Of a stretch of DNA of 64,000 nt, positions 31,640 through 44,286 are shown one piece after another. Position 1 is the first letter of the stretch, and every line of letters starts with the position of its first letter. The position numbers were made by a program, and so were the translations under genes. The notes beneath the pieces are model-generated. The model was not told where the DNA came from and did not search any database. It saw only the letters and a program-made list of their open reading frames with translations. Origin of the DNA: Auanema rhodensis (taxonomy: Eukaryota; Nematoda; Chromadorea; Rhabditida; Rhabditidae); NCBI GenBank assembly GCA_964057225.1, contig OZ059895.1, positions 8,494,001 to 8,558,000 on the forward strand, written 5' to 3'.

Positions 31640-33058
31640 ATCAGATGCAATGGATGACAGCGATTGTGTTGTACTAGATTCGGCAGAAAATGTAAGTTAA
31701 AATTGGATATTTCAAATGTTTTAACATTAACTATTACAGAGTCCAAACCAAGTTCAAAGCATTCCTGGAATACCAAGGAATTTTGCGGATGATGACTTGA
31801 AAAGGTTTTCCTTTAGTGATAGTGTTCGCAGATCTTTATCACAACCAGTTAATACTAATATCATACTAGATGAGGTAACTTAGTGTGCTTACAAACTGTT
31901 TATTCAATGTTATTGAGCCAGAAGACAGAGTGATCAGTCCGGCAGCTCAAGCTCTGATCAGTCCTGTCAAGAAACGATGTAAGAAAATACCTTCAATACT
32001 TGATGAGTTTTTCGGTGTTTATTGTTTAATCAGTCGTAGTCAGTTGAAGCATTATAAGGTTAGGATATTGCATATGTTGTTTCCCAAACGGTTTGATATA
32101 GAATCGATGTTATATCGGCTATACTGTTGATCCTAATCGACGAATAAATCAACATAATGGAGGGAAAGAAAAAGGTGGAGCGAAAAAAACTGATAGTAAA
32201 GGTCCTTGGTACGTCTTTATAAGTGAATAGACATAAAACGTCTTTGTATTATAGGGATATGGTATGCATCATTCACGGGTTTCCTAACTCTGTGGCTGCA
32301 TTGCGCTTCGAATGGGCTTGGCAGAATCCTGACAAATCAAAAGCAATCAAGGATTTAAATTTGAAAAAAAATAAGAAAGAAACACCATTTGCGTTTAGGT
32401 ACTCTAATCTCAAAGCTTTAAATTTTTAGTCGATTCAGGCTTCGAATTGCTTGTCATCTTCTGAATAGTATTCCCTGGTGTCGCTACGCTTTAACATTCC
32501 GATGGCTTTTAGTTGTAAGTTTTGATGAAATAAGTTCTTGAATTAAAAATATCAACTAGAGTGAGGAATTACCATTTCCACCCGATGTTCCCATCCCACA
32601 ACATATTCGATCTGCATATGGATTAGTTGAAAAAACATCAACCCAGATTCCTCAAGATGCTCTTGGTTACTTACCTCGTGGAAAATGTGGACTATGTACT
32701 ATCGATATTCAAAGGGTTTGTTACTTTTATTAATTCTTAAACCTTATTTTTCGTTATTTCAGCTTTCACATTTAGTTCGATGTAGTTCATGTAAAGTATG
32801 TTTTCATACTAGATGTTTAGCAGAATTTAACTTAAAAGAAGAAAAAAGGTATATTTGCTGAATTTAATTTGATTTACTGATTTATTATATTTGAGATGTC
32901 AACTGTTTCCTGTCAAATGTGAATGTCCAAAATGTTTCGCCAAATTTTTCTGGGGTGATATCATTAAGGATCAACATCATATGTTGAAAATTGATGAAGT
33001 TAAAAATGAAACATTTGAAAAAGAATTAGTTCCTGGGCTTCTTCTCCCAGCTGGATGA
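31640..33058 (+). CDS. slx-1: SLX1 structure-specific endonuclease (GIY-YIG + RING/PHD)
   Basis: Catalytic subunit of SLX1-SLX4, which cleaves branched DNA such as Holliday junctions and flaps during recombination and repair in the nucleus. The start is placed at 31650 ([14 protein letters not shown]), ten bases after a TTCTGTAG acceptor; bases 31640-31649 are the leader. First exons: 31650-31691, 31740-31874, 31918-32058, 32102-32208. The nuclease domain has [25 protein letters not shown] and [19 protein letters not shown], and [15 protein letters not shown], which includes the arginine and glutamate expected for catalysis. A C-terminal zinc finger follows: [27 protein letters not shown], then FFWGDII. 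Unlike human SLX1 there is a 70-90 residue N-terminal extension before the GIY-YIG domain. An out-of-frame ATG lies at 31645, five bases upstream of the chosen start. The intron before PEDRVISP ends in TTGAG, an unusual acceptor. Confidence 0.92.
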
Positions 33059-33215
33059 ATATTGTTTTAACACTAGCCTTTAATTTTTTATTATGCAATA
33101 ATCCTTGTGATATACGATTTCAATCATTTCTTCTTTTTTTTTCAATTCGGTTAATTGCCGTTATTTATTTGTTTTATACAAAAATTTGTTTTAAATATTG
33201 AGCTTTGTCTACAGA

Positions 33216-33465
<250 letters not shown>

Positions 33466-33945
33466 ACTAGGCGACTTACTGCAGAAAATTGTTGATTTCA
33501 TTTGTTTTGTTCTGTCCATTGTGTTTCTTACGTAGTTGTACCACAACCAATTGTACAATTTCATTTTAAAAAAATCTTATTTTGTTGTTTTTCATTAATT
33601 ATGATGTACAGGTTTATTCATCTGCTACAATATCTGTTATAGTTTTTATTTCTCAACTTTTGTAATCGATTTATTCGTTTCCTTGTCTTGCGGTCACTAG
33701 TTGAGATGTCGCTTGACCCGTGCGTTCTTGTATCTCCGCTAGCCTGTTTTCTATCGTAATTTCTCTCTCTCTTTCTCTGTACACATCCTCAGTCTCTCGA
33801 AGCTATGCATCTATCCACGATTCTTTCAGTTATGTTCTCGTTCTTTCTCTATGCACTAATATTTCTTTCTCTTATTGACCGTTTTTCTCTATATCAGTGT
33901 GAATTTAAAACTAAATTTCATTCATACTTAATCTATATATTTCAG
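33466..33945 (+). other. Pyrimidine-rich spacer between rpb-10 and the SERF gene
   Basis: 480 bases without a gene. It has T- and CT-rich stretches (33760-33790, 33835-33885) and a TATTTCAG acceptor ending at 33945, 42 bases before the SERF start. It may hold an internal promoter or be an operon spacer. Confidence 0.5.
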
Positions 33946-33987
33946 TACTCCTATTAAGGAACTTTTTATTTCGTTGAAAGTTTAATA

Positions 33988-34567
33988 ATGACTCGTAAGT
34001 CTTTTTTTTTATTTTTTGGTATTGATTTGGTTTCTGTTGAGGTGGAAATCAGCGTGATTTGGCTCGTGAAAAGAACCTTAAGAAGGCTGCTGATGCTAAG
34101 AAGAAGGCTGGTGCTAACCAGAAAGAGGGAAATAGTGTATGTCTCGAAGTATTTTTCTATCCTTTATAGAATCTCTAAGCTACATATACAACATATTTTG
34201 AAGATATGCTACTCGAGTTAAGATTTATGTTTTTTTTCTTTTTTTTTGCTTTCTTATGTGTGGTATCCTTGTTACCACAAAATCTTGATATACATGTATT
34301 CATTAAAAAAGTAGATATTATAAGAAAACAACAATTAAAACAATTTTCATAAGAATGCTTGGAAAAGATATTTGACTGATTTTATAAGTTTTCTTAGTCA
34401 TTTCTCATTTTTCTATTTAGGGTCTCTCTACTGATCAACGAATGAGTAGGGATGCTGAAGTAATGAGAATAAAACAACAAAAAGCTCTGGAAAAGAAGGA
34501 ACAGGAAAATGCTGCTAATGCTGCAAATGCTAAGAAAGTTGCCAAGATTGATCCTCTGAAAATGTAA
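33988..34567 (+). CDS. moag-4: SERF / MOAG-4 family small charged protein
   Basis: Small, highly basic and acidic disordered protein of the SERF (4F5) family. In C. elegans, MOAG-4 promotes amyloid-type aggregation of polyglutamine and related proteins. Exon 1 gives only ATG ACT C. After an intron ending TGTTGAG come GNQRDLAREKNLKKAADAK and KKKAGANQKEGNS, then an intron of about 285 bases (34136-34420), then GLSTDQRMSRDAEVMRIKQQ and KALEKKEQENAANAANAKK to the stop. The start MTRGNQR and the block GLS...RDAEVMRIKQQKA are the family signatures. About 82 residues; the alanine/asparagine-rich tail is longer than in human SERF2. The coding part is less AT-rich than its surroundings, as expected for a strongly expressed gene. 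Confidence 0.92.
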
Positions 34568-37500
34568 TGAGAAAAGAAAAAATGAAGAAATTATTTCTGG
34601 CCTAAGCTGCTCATTTGTTTTTAACTATATTTGTTTCTTTTTGTCATTTAAAATACAATCTGCTGCAACTTTTACTCGTTGCCAGCTCTTGTACCCTATT
34701 TGACTTGTTTTGTAAAATGTGGTAATAAAGGTTCCAGAAGAAAATTGTTTGTTTTGGAATAGAAATCTTCTTGTTTGTCTGTGTCATCTCTGTGTAATGA
34801 TAGGTGAATCTGAACAATTTCTTGTCTTCTTACGTTCAGTTTTTCACTTCCCTTCCCTCCTCTATGTGCAACAATTCGTCCTCTTTCTCTTCACTCCTAT
34901 CTAAAGTTCTTACAACAGTCAGCTGTCCTGTCATCACAATTTCTCTTTCTGCACCATTCTCTATAACACTCCTGCTTACTTTCACGAAGCTCATTTATCT
35001 CTGTTCTCATCTCTAGGTCTTTTCCATTCTCATTACAGAGCAACCTCTCTTTCTTTGTATCCAATGTGGCTGAAGGTATCTTTAGAGCAACCGATCTAAA
35101 ACTTCGTTTATTCATTTGCTTTGAAACCTAATTATTTCTAATTGCCATAACTATGAACATACATAAATATGTTTTACAAATTATACAAAGTCACGGCTTT
35201 TTTCAATTTATAATTTTCCTCAATCAATGTTTTCTTTTAAATTCATATAATATTCTATCTTATAGTTTCATAAAAAGACTTTAAACGAACATCCTCAATT
35301 CATCTTTTCAATTTGATTCTTATCGAAATTCCTTTTAGTTTTTTTAGTACAAATGACTTGTTTGATGGTTTAAGAAATTCATAGATATACATAAATATAT
35401 TCTCGTCAACTTGTTTAATAGATTGCTATTGAAATTTGGTCGTCTTTCTATTGTTCTATATCCTTTTCAGCATTATCTTTGAAACAAATGAAACAACTCA
35501 TTCAACTATTCTTTGAAGTTTTGTTTAGACCTTTAAAGTATAACAAACTCTTCTTACCATAGCAGCTTCTCTGCTTTTCCATTTCTTTTCGGAGAGTTAT
35601 TGTCAGCTAACATTTGTCATCTGTAATCCTTTACAGCTGTCCAAAAAGTCTTCTACATTCTGATTCCAACTACCACCATTTACTGAAGTTCAATCATAAT
35701 TCCTTTTGCCCAGACGACTTTAGTCATTTGTGTCTTCTGCCAATTTCTTTAATATTCCACTTCCTGTTTGTTTAATTCCTTACTTTTCATATTTTTAATT
35801 CAATTCATGAATTTAAAATCAAAAAGAGTTATCAAACTTTTTCTTTAATTTGGTTGTTTAATTTTCAAATTTTTTATAAAATTGAATGAAAAGGAAATGT
35901 CATGTACATATATGTATATTTGACATGGCTTTCTATAAGCAACAACCAATCATTTTTTTTTCAACATACAACATGTCAAAAGTTTGAAGATACAACTTCA
36001 AAGTTGAATATAATTTTCATTTAACTATCTAATTTAATATTTTTATATAAATTATATTTAGTTTTAGATTTAATAGCAATATCTAATGATTATTTCTTTT
36101 ATAATTGATAATATAATACTTAAATATCATCTAAACTAGAACAAGTATCTTAAAGTCTTATAAATGATCTGAAGAAAATCAATAATTCTTCCTTTTATAC
36201 AGAAAATTCATTTTGAGCTATAACATAATTTCTGGATTAAATCTATCAATGAGGTTTCAGTAATTTCGAATAGACTTGAATATGTATACTTCTTTCCTTT
36301 TTCATATGTTTATGTCCCAAGAGATCTCAGAGTGTGCATGTGTGTGGTACATCCACCACACATCTTTCCTCTTTTCTCTCTTCCTATATCTCTATTTCCC
36401 TTCTCATTCTTTTTCTATTTCTAGTTTCCTATCTCTAAACACATAACTATCATTCACATATTCGTCTTTAACTACATATGTTCTTCGATTTTCAACTCTT
36501 GACGACATTAAAGCTGAATCCATGAGATTTATTTAACGAACTTTTATCGAAGATTTGTACTTATCATCATCTACATATGTCATATCCACTTCATTATCCG
36601 TTTCTTTTCTCATTGTTCTTGATGAAGAACACACCATTATTCGCTTACCTTTTCCCTGTTGAACATTGAGATCATTACGTTTAATGTTGCTCAACATCTA
36701 TCTTCAATTGATTTTCCGTTATCAACCTCATTCAAATTTTAAACTTTTTTAAAACTTAATGAGCTTTGAAACTGGTCATCCGACTATCTGTCTCTCTCTA
36801 TATATAACTGCTTCTTAATCGTTTTAATATTCATAACTATGAATTTATAACAGATCTTTCATCCTTTTTTGTTCCAACAAACAGCTTTGCATATCTCATT
36901 GTACATGCTCGTTCAAACTGGAAAATTAACTGACGTCGTTATAATTATATTGAGTCATCAATTGGGTCATTTTCATTTGTTAGAGCTCATTTTTGAACAT
37001 AGAATTGCCATAAAAAGTATAAATGCTATCTATACTTTCGGAGAAACGTAATTAATCCATATTATGTTCATTTTTCAATTTATTCGTGTTCATTCCAAGT
37101 TCATGTAAACTTATCTTGCCTCTTATTCACGTTCTCATCATCACATTATTCTTCAGTCTCTCTCTCTCCCTCCCTCTCTATTCAATAATTTTTCCAACTA
37201 ACTCATCTTGTTAAACATATCGCTTCATCACTAGTTCCAATTGCTCATATAATCTATCATCACTTGTAAAACAACTTGAATTGTACCTATCATTTCACAT
37301 ATATTTTCAAACTTAATCTATGAGTGTGTTAAAATATTCATTTAAATGATTGACATCAGTATTAAAGAAATTGCATTTAGTTCATATGACCGTACAGTAC
37401 ATTTCTCACTTTTTCGTACTTCAACAGAGAGATTAACGGTTGTTTTTTTTATTTTTTTAAATAATAATATCATTAGATATATTTAATATTCTTATTTTCA

Positions 37501-38309
37501 CATTATTTATTTATAATTTAGATAAAATACATATATCCAAATATCTATATGTAGATATATGAAAGATTAACTTTTCCTTTTTTTTTAAAAGTAAAATACT
37601 TTCGAATACCAACCAAAAGTATTTGTTTGTCTCAATTTTTTCATATTTTTACGCCCATCTTTTCATTATTTAGAATATTTAACCAGCTGGAATTATGTTC
37701 AATTTCATTAAGCATGGGGCTTCTTCGTGCTTTGAATGACCACGACCACCCTAAACATCTTCTTCTTCTTTGTCATTCTTTTCAATTCTCTACTGTATGT
37801 ATGAAAATGAATTAAAAAGAATAGTTTATATCATAGTATATTTAGTACTTTAAATAAATAAATAAATATATTCATTTAGAATAATCTTAACATGATCACA
37901 TCATTATTCTCATTCGTTTTTTACTTTTTGTCATACATGCCAAATGTATGATTTTATGCATTCGAAAATCACATAGAAAACTTTTGTTCTACAACTTTCT
38001 ATTCTGTCCTTAGCGTCTTTTGTTGTTTTCTTACTTAAAAAGTTATTTATTCCTTTTTTTATTTTTTGCGAATATTCGATATTTCCAAGCATTTGGTATA
38101 GTTTAATGATAGTTTTAGCCATCTTCATAAGCGAAATGCCTCTTTCTCAGAATATTTATAACTAATTGAACTAATTACATATCGATCTATACTTTCTAAT
38201 TTATTATATTTTCAAAGAAAAATTATTTTTCTTGTTATTAGCTATTCATAAAGAACTTTCATGATATATTAGCTATACAAGGTTGATTAATAATATTATA
38301 AATTCTTTC

Positions 38310-38352
38310 AACTCATTTTCAAAAATATTATAATTAGTTTTGAAAATGAGTT
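38310..38352. repeat. Perfect 15-bp inverted repeat, 13-nt loop
   Basis: AACTCATTTTCAAAA at 38310-38324 is followed by its exact reverse complement at 38338-38352. It could form a hairpin, or be a minimal remnant of an inverted-repeat element. No flanking duplication was seen. Confidence 0.7.
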
Positions 38353-40692
38353 AAAATATTTAAAAAAAATATTCATTATTTGAATATTTTACACTTTTAC
38401 TAATTAAAGAAAATAGAATCTGGATTTAAACCACTTATAAACTGATTCTATGATTACGTTCTCCCGGAATTAGCGTTTAAGAAAAACAACAACAATCTTA
38501 ATCTACTCCAATTAAGGTTAGTTGCTTCTTTCTTTTTGAATCTAAGCGCTTTTGAAGAATTACTTGATTTCAATAATTTGTTCATTATTCTTTTTTTTTA
38601 TGTTAAAAGGATAATGACAAATTATATTCATATATAGGTGTTTAAGGTTGATTATGTTTGTTATTAGTGATATAGTACTTTTATGATGAGTTTATTGATT
38701 GATTTTACCTTAAAAACAAAATATTATTGATTGATTATTGCTTCTGTGTATATGATTCGTTGAATTTCCTTATTTTTTAATATTCATGTTTATATAATAA
38801 TTAATTTGAATTGAAAAATATAATCAGATATAGATTTGTATTATTGTTCATTTTGAAATAATAGTTTTTGGACTATTTATTACATTAGTTGCCGTAGTAA
38901 GACTTAGTACTTGAAAATGGATTAAAGTGGATGGAAAATAAAGAAAAAAAACAGATAAGAGCTCGCCTTATACTACTGCTTGTAGGGAGAAATATAATGG
39001 AACAAATGGTTGTGTTTTGCTATTCAAACAACATTAGCTACACCTATACGGGGGGCGTTGTTTTATTCATCCGAGGAAACAATCAGCTACTTCATAGTTT
39101 ATGTAAGTAAGTTGGAAATCTTCCGGACAAATAACGTTTTCATGATCATGAACAACACCATTTTCCTTATGTTATTCCTAATGGCAGTTTCTCGGAAGCT
39201 GGCTTGAAAATTACCATTTTCCATCTCTGAAACTCAAAGAATTTTTTCTCAGACTCTATTTTCATATATATTGACATGCCTACTTGTTACTTTTCTATTA
39301 ATATTTCTAAGCTTATTAGCTCATAATATCCTATATTATGTTCTGAGTTTTCTATATCTTTTCTTCTTTTTTTCGTATCATTGTTCAGTGGCTGAGGCCA
39401 CAGATCATAGTATTTAACTGACAGGAAGTGTTTTGGATGCTCTACTTCTCTTCTTTTGCTATTCTTAGTATTATATATGAGTTTTTTCACTGGTCTATCA
39501 GTACAAAAGTATAATTGTACCTTTTGTATCTTTAATTCTAGAGAGCTGTCAATGCTTTTACACCTATGAATTGATATGCTATATCTGCTCTCAACGCTTC
39601 TTGGCATTTCTTAAGGGCAGCCTGAAATCTCAACATACTCACAATAGCCATCTCAAATGTTTAGTCAAGCTGCACGTATGATATCAGTCATTAAGCAGCC
39701 AATGTTTGTTCTCCCCTTTTGTTCCTTTATTGAACTTGTTTTTAATTTTGGAAATCATCGAGATATTTCTCCTTATTTTCACAAATCCTCGCCTATCTTT
39801 TTTCCATTTATCTAGTCTTTCTCTCTCTCTTATATTCTTTCTCTTTCTCTGTAATGGCAAATCGATGACGATAAAAATTCTTTGAAAGAGGGTCGCAATG
39901 AGAGTGTGATTGTGTGTATGTGAGAGTCAATGAGCTGTAGCATCGGTTAGTTTTAGCACAAACCCTAAATATTTTTTTATATTGAATACTCTTTATTTTC
40001 CATTTACTTTAATCCCATTTTCTCATTGATATTCCTATTCTGTCAAACCATCTCGCCAAAACATTTTGCCTACCATTTTGAGGATTTGTGCCTAACCCAT
40101 TTCTTCACGAAATTCTCAAAACATTAGAAACTTAATGGCCTACATCTCTCCTTCTATTTTTTTTATAAATGATTTAATTTCGAAAGTTACAATTGCTTTT
40201 CCCTTTTATTCAAAAGTTGTTTCTCTTAATATGTAATAGAATTTATAATATCAGGTTACCCTATTCTATCTGATAGATGAGGAGGTTGAAAGCCAAATTT
40301 TGTTGTGAAACATGATTTCCATTTTCATGTCTTTGTAATCAACGATTTCGCTTCATGAATTGACTTCTTGGTTTCTCTTGTTTATTGACTTTGAGTTCCT
40401 TTCTCATCGATTTCTCTTCATGAGATAAAACTTTGTTCTGAAATTTGTAATTCTTGTGGAAATGGATTTGAGATAGTCACATATCATGTTTCAAATAGTC
40501 GATCTTGTTCTTTCTCGCTCAGTAATCTCTTAATGCTTGGCCTTCAACCAAATGTGGCGAAATTGAGTGGTTGGATTGTGCTTCTTTATCTATTCTTCTT
40601 ATTCTTTTTTTCAATCTTTTGAAAGAACTAATTCGAAGTAGTATGAAGATGTCTCAATGGCTCTACAAATTCCTTCTGGCTATTCGTCGTCT

Positions 40693-40858
40693 TGTCTTCT
40701 CTATTTCTTCCTCCCCCACTCTTCCACTCCTTCGCTCTCTTCCTCCCCCACTCCTTCACTCTCTTCCTCCCCCTCTCTTTCTCTCTCTCTCTCTCTCCCT
40801 CTTTCTCTCTCTCTTCCTCTTTCTATTTTCCTCTTTTTATCTTTCTTATTTCTCTCTA
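40693..40858 (+). repeat. Polypyrimidine tract with short tandem repeats
   Basis: Almost pure C/T on the plus strand. Inside it a unit of about 30 bases (CTCTTCCTCCCCCACTCCTT and variants) is repeated two to three times, then grades into (CT)n. Such tracts can adopt triplex (H-DNA) structure; here it is simply a low-complexity block about 1 kb upstream of the kinase exons. Confidence 0.8.
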
Positions 40859-41795
40859 TAGTCTATGAAAGAGAGAAGGGAAAAGCATGTAGATTGAACA
40901 GTAATTGAATTGTCGCAGACGGCAACAGCCAGTCAGCTAGACTAAATGATGAAGCCGTCCACCAAGTACCTCTCTTGTACCAAGTCTTCCTCCCTCTTTC
41001 TCTATCTCACTTGTGTCTTAGTTTGTGACCTCTTCCTTCAATATCAACGTATCCTTCTAGGTTCAGGCTTTTGCCTCGCTGCTTCCTTATTTCCCTAAAT
41101 ACGATTGCCCTTCTAAGCCTTTCATTAGATCTAAGTGTTTTCCAACTTCAACAGTTGCTACATTCCTTTTTTGTTTATTTTCTCGTATTCTGATTGGGAA
41201 GCAGGATGTAATATACAAATATTTTTGCCTGTTCAATTCTTTTACCGCTTCTGTCTATCGTGTTTCTCGGTTTTCTTTTTGTTTTTTTTCGTTCCCGGTT
41301 GAGAAACATGACAAAACAATTATTTCGTTTCATATCATAGCATTCATTTCAGCTCTATCCCAATACGGTCATCCTAACAATCTAGTGAGAGGATGTGGAG
41401 TAAGATAACTTCTCATTTGGGTATGTTATAACATTTCTTTTTAGTTTCTCTTTTAGCTAATTACTCTTTTTATTTTGTCAATAACTTGTTGTTTCTGAAA
41501 CTTTATCACATTGTTGAAACCATTAAACTAATTACCAGTTATCAGGAGAGTTTTCTGTCTTTCCACAAAAAGAAAATTAAGTTTTGAGCTTTTAGGCACG
41601 CCCAAAAACTGAACATCTGCCATGTTTCTCGTTAAAATTTTGTCTGCCTTGTCTCAACTTCTTTTTCTTTTTGTGTACTCAGCTAACTAATGCTATGTAT
41701 ATCCAATACTTTTTTCTTTTCCAACCACAAAGCAGCAGTAGTTCCTGAATAAGAAATAAATAGATTTCTAATCGCTAATGCTTCATTAACTTTAG

Positions 41796-44286
41796 GGCTC
41801 TGGTTGGGCTTGGACGAATCAGATCGCCCTATCCGTTCCTCTTGTTCATTATCTATGCTTCATAACGCTCAACTCAATGTAATACGACCATCAAAAAGTT
41901 CTGAAAATCTTCACAAAATTAATATTAATGGTTCTTCTACAATGGCTTGCAACTCCAAACGACAACAGACTCAATCGCCGCAGCAGTCTCATCACACGAG
42001 TAAGGTCAGTAGCTGTATATCTTCTATCTATGAATTCTATACATGTCTTAGCTACTTAGTAGTTTTCTTTATTTGAATTATTGGCTCTATATACAAGAAA
42101 AGTAATGAAATTTGAATTAACTGGAAGAAATTTATTATAAATTTTCTTTCTTTTCTTTCTACTTTTTTTCTCAAAAAATTATATACATTTACGCCAATAT
42201 TACGTTTAAAATAACTTTGATATCAAGAAACTGGATTATATTGTTTTATTATAAATTTAATTTCAGAGCTCACTTTTTACTTTGAGGCGTAGTCGAAATA
42301 AGGAAAAAAAGGGCAAAAATAATGGTATAGTTTTGTACTCTATAGTAATTAAGTTGTTACCAAAGTAAAGGAAATTACTAAATTTTCTTAATTTCCCCTT
42401 AGAAATGTTAGAAAAGACTTTTCGAATGATCTTTCAACATATATTTAGTTTTTAAGTCTTAAAGTTAAAAATATTATTTTACCTTTCATTTAAATAATAT
42501 TTGGATTCAGATATAGGATCTAAGTTACCCGAATCAATGACACAATCATGGCATAGTCAAGCTAATGGACATCATTCAACAACAGCTCAAAATGCTAGCA
42601 AACATATTTTAAATTTTTTACGGTAATGAGAATATTTAATATTTAAGAAGAAATTATTTATTTTTAGAAATCGTTCTCGTTCTAATAACGCTAATTCTAA
42701 TGAATCTATTGTTGTTTCACGAACTGTTGTAGCACCTTCATGCCCTAGTTCAACAACCGTAGCTGACTTTTCACATTTGAGACGAAGACGTCCTCGTTCT
42801 GCACATTATGAGCCAAATAGTATATCTTTACCAAAAGAGGTAACATAAGCTACATGTATGAAACAAACTTTAAATAATAATTTTCTTAAGGATTTTCCAA
42901 CTCATAATGTGAATGAACTATATGAACGTGTGGAAAAACTAGGAGAAGGCAGTTATGCAACTGTTTTTAAATGTCGTTCAAAGTATATTTCTTTTTATTT
43001 AAAATATTTATTTATTTATTTATAATAGAGTTGATGGATCAATAGTTGCTTTGAAAGAAATTAAATTACAATTCCAAGAAGGTTTACCATTTACAGCTAT
43101 AAGAGAAGGTAATTTTTCTAAACTTTGTATTATTTAATATGAATATTTAATATATTTCTTTAATTTTTATTCATTTTTTTCTGATTTCGTATGGTTTCAG
43201 CTTCTCTATTACGAACACTGCGTCATGCCAACATAGTCTGCCTTCACGACATTTTTTTACAACATAATCAACTCACATTTGTGTTTGAATATATGGTAAT
43301 TCATTTTTTCTTTCTTTGTTCATTGTTCATTTTAAATTTTTTTAGAAAATGGATTTAAGCAAGTATTTGGAAGTACACCCAACTGGCTTAGATAATTTTC
43401 AAACCAAACTGCTATTGTTTCAACTTCTACGTGGTTTAGATTTTTGCCATAAAAAGAAAATTTTACATAGGTACTCTTAATTTATTAATTGAACATATAA
43501 ATATAAAAATATTTTTAAGGGATTTAAAACCTCAGAATTTATTATTAGATAATGAAGGCGTTTTAAAATTAGCAGATTTCGGTTTAGCTAGGGCAAAATC
43601 AGTTCCTAGTCGCACATATTCAAACGAGGTTACATTTATTTTTATTCTTTTCTAAATAAGTTTGTAATTTAGGTTGTAACGTTATGGTATCGACCTCCTG
43701 ATGTTTTACTTGGAAATACTGATTATACAACCTCATTAGATATGTGGTAACTTTTGAACAAAACAAGTTTTTTGTCTTAACTTTCCCATTCTAGGGGCGT
43801 CGGCTGCATTTTTGCAGAGATTTGTACTGGACAAGCCCTCTTCCCGGGAACACGGGACGTCTCTGATCAACTACAAAGAATTTTTGCTGTTCGTGGAATG
43901 CCTAATCAAAGGCGATGGCCGGAGGTAATTTCTTTCGTTTAAAAATTTTATTGATATCGACTTCAGGTTATAAAGCTTTCTCATTATTCTCTTTTAACTC
44001 GGATGGCACCTTATTGGGAAGTTCCTTTTACGGAGGTTAATCAACAACTTGAAAAGTTGCAAAAGAACGGACTTGAGCTGTTATCTATGTTTCTTCAGGT
44101 ATAATCGTCTATTTTATAAAATATTACCATTATCTAATTAATTTTCAGCTTCGTCCAGATGACAGACTCTCAGCTGCTAGTGCTATGCTTCATCCATATT
44201 TTTCAAATTTACCTCGACCTATTCATCTTTTGCCACCAACTCAATCAATCTATTGTCTTCAAGAGTTACAACCTCTATACAGATGA
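41796..44286 (+). CDS. PFTAIRE cyclin-dependent kinase (CDK14-like), 5' partial
   Basis: Serine/threonine kinase of the CDK14/15 group, which pairs with membrane-associated cyclin Y and can phosphorylate LRP6 in Wnt signalling in other animals. The N-terminal exons are Ser- and Arg-rich ([32 protein letters not shown]), the likely regulatory region. The kinase has [19 protein letters not shown], the diagnostic helix [51 protein letters not shown] and [11 protein letters not shown]. The AKSVP-TYSNE activation segment is that of CDK14/PCTAIRE relatives rather than cell-cycle CDKs. It stops soon after the C-lobe (LQPLYR), so the tail is shorter than in human CDK14. The first visible exon, 41796-42004, is preceded by CTTTAG and enters in phase 2, so the true start codon lies in an upstream exon I could not identify. 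Confidence 0.9.

Larger units (their letters stand above)
34568..41795. other. Long gene-poor region upstream of the PFTAIRE kinase
   Basis: About 7.2 kb with no supported coding gene. It is T- and CT-rich on the plus strand, with a polypyrimidine block at 40693-40858. There is a hairpin at 38310-38352. It probably holds the promoter and one or more 5' exons of the kinase gene, because the exon at 41796 starts in phase after a splice acceptor. The short frame 39010-39207 has less biased composition than the rest but no recognisable family. Confidence 0.5.

Noticed and set aside
39010-39207. Open frame in the gene-poor region with less biased composition
   Set aside because: No family resemblance, no splice partners seen, and it starts at a near-cognate codon only.
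40571-40908. Ser/Leu/Pro-rich open frames
   Set aside because: Translations of the polypyrimidine tract.
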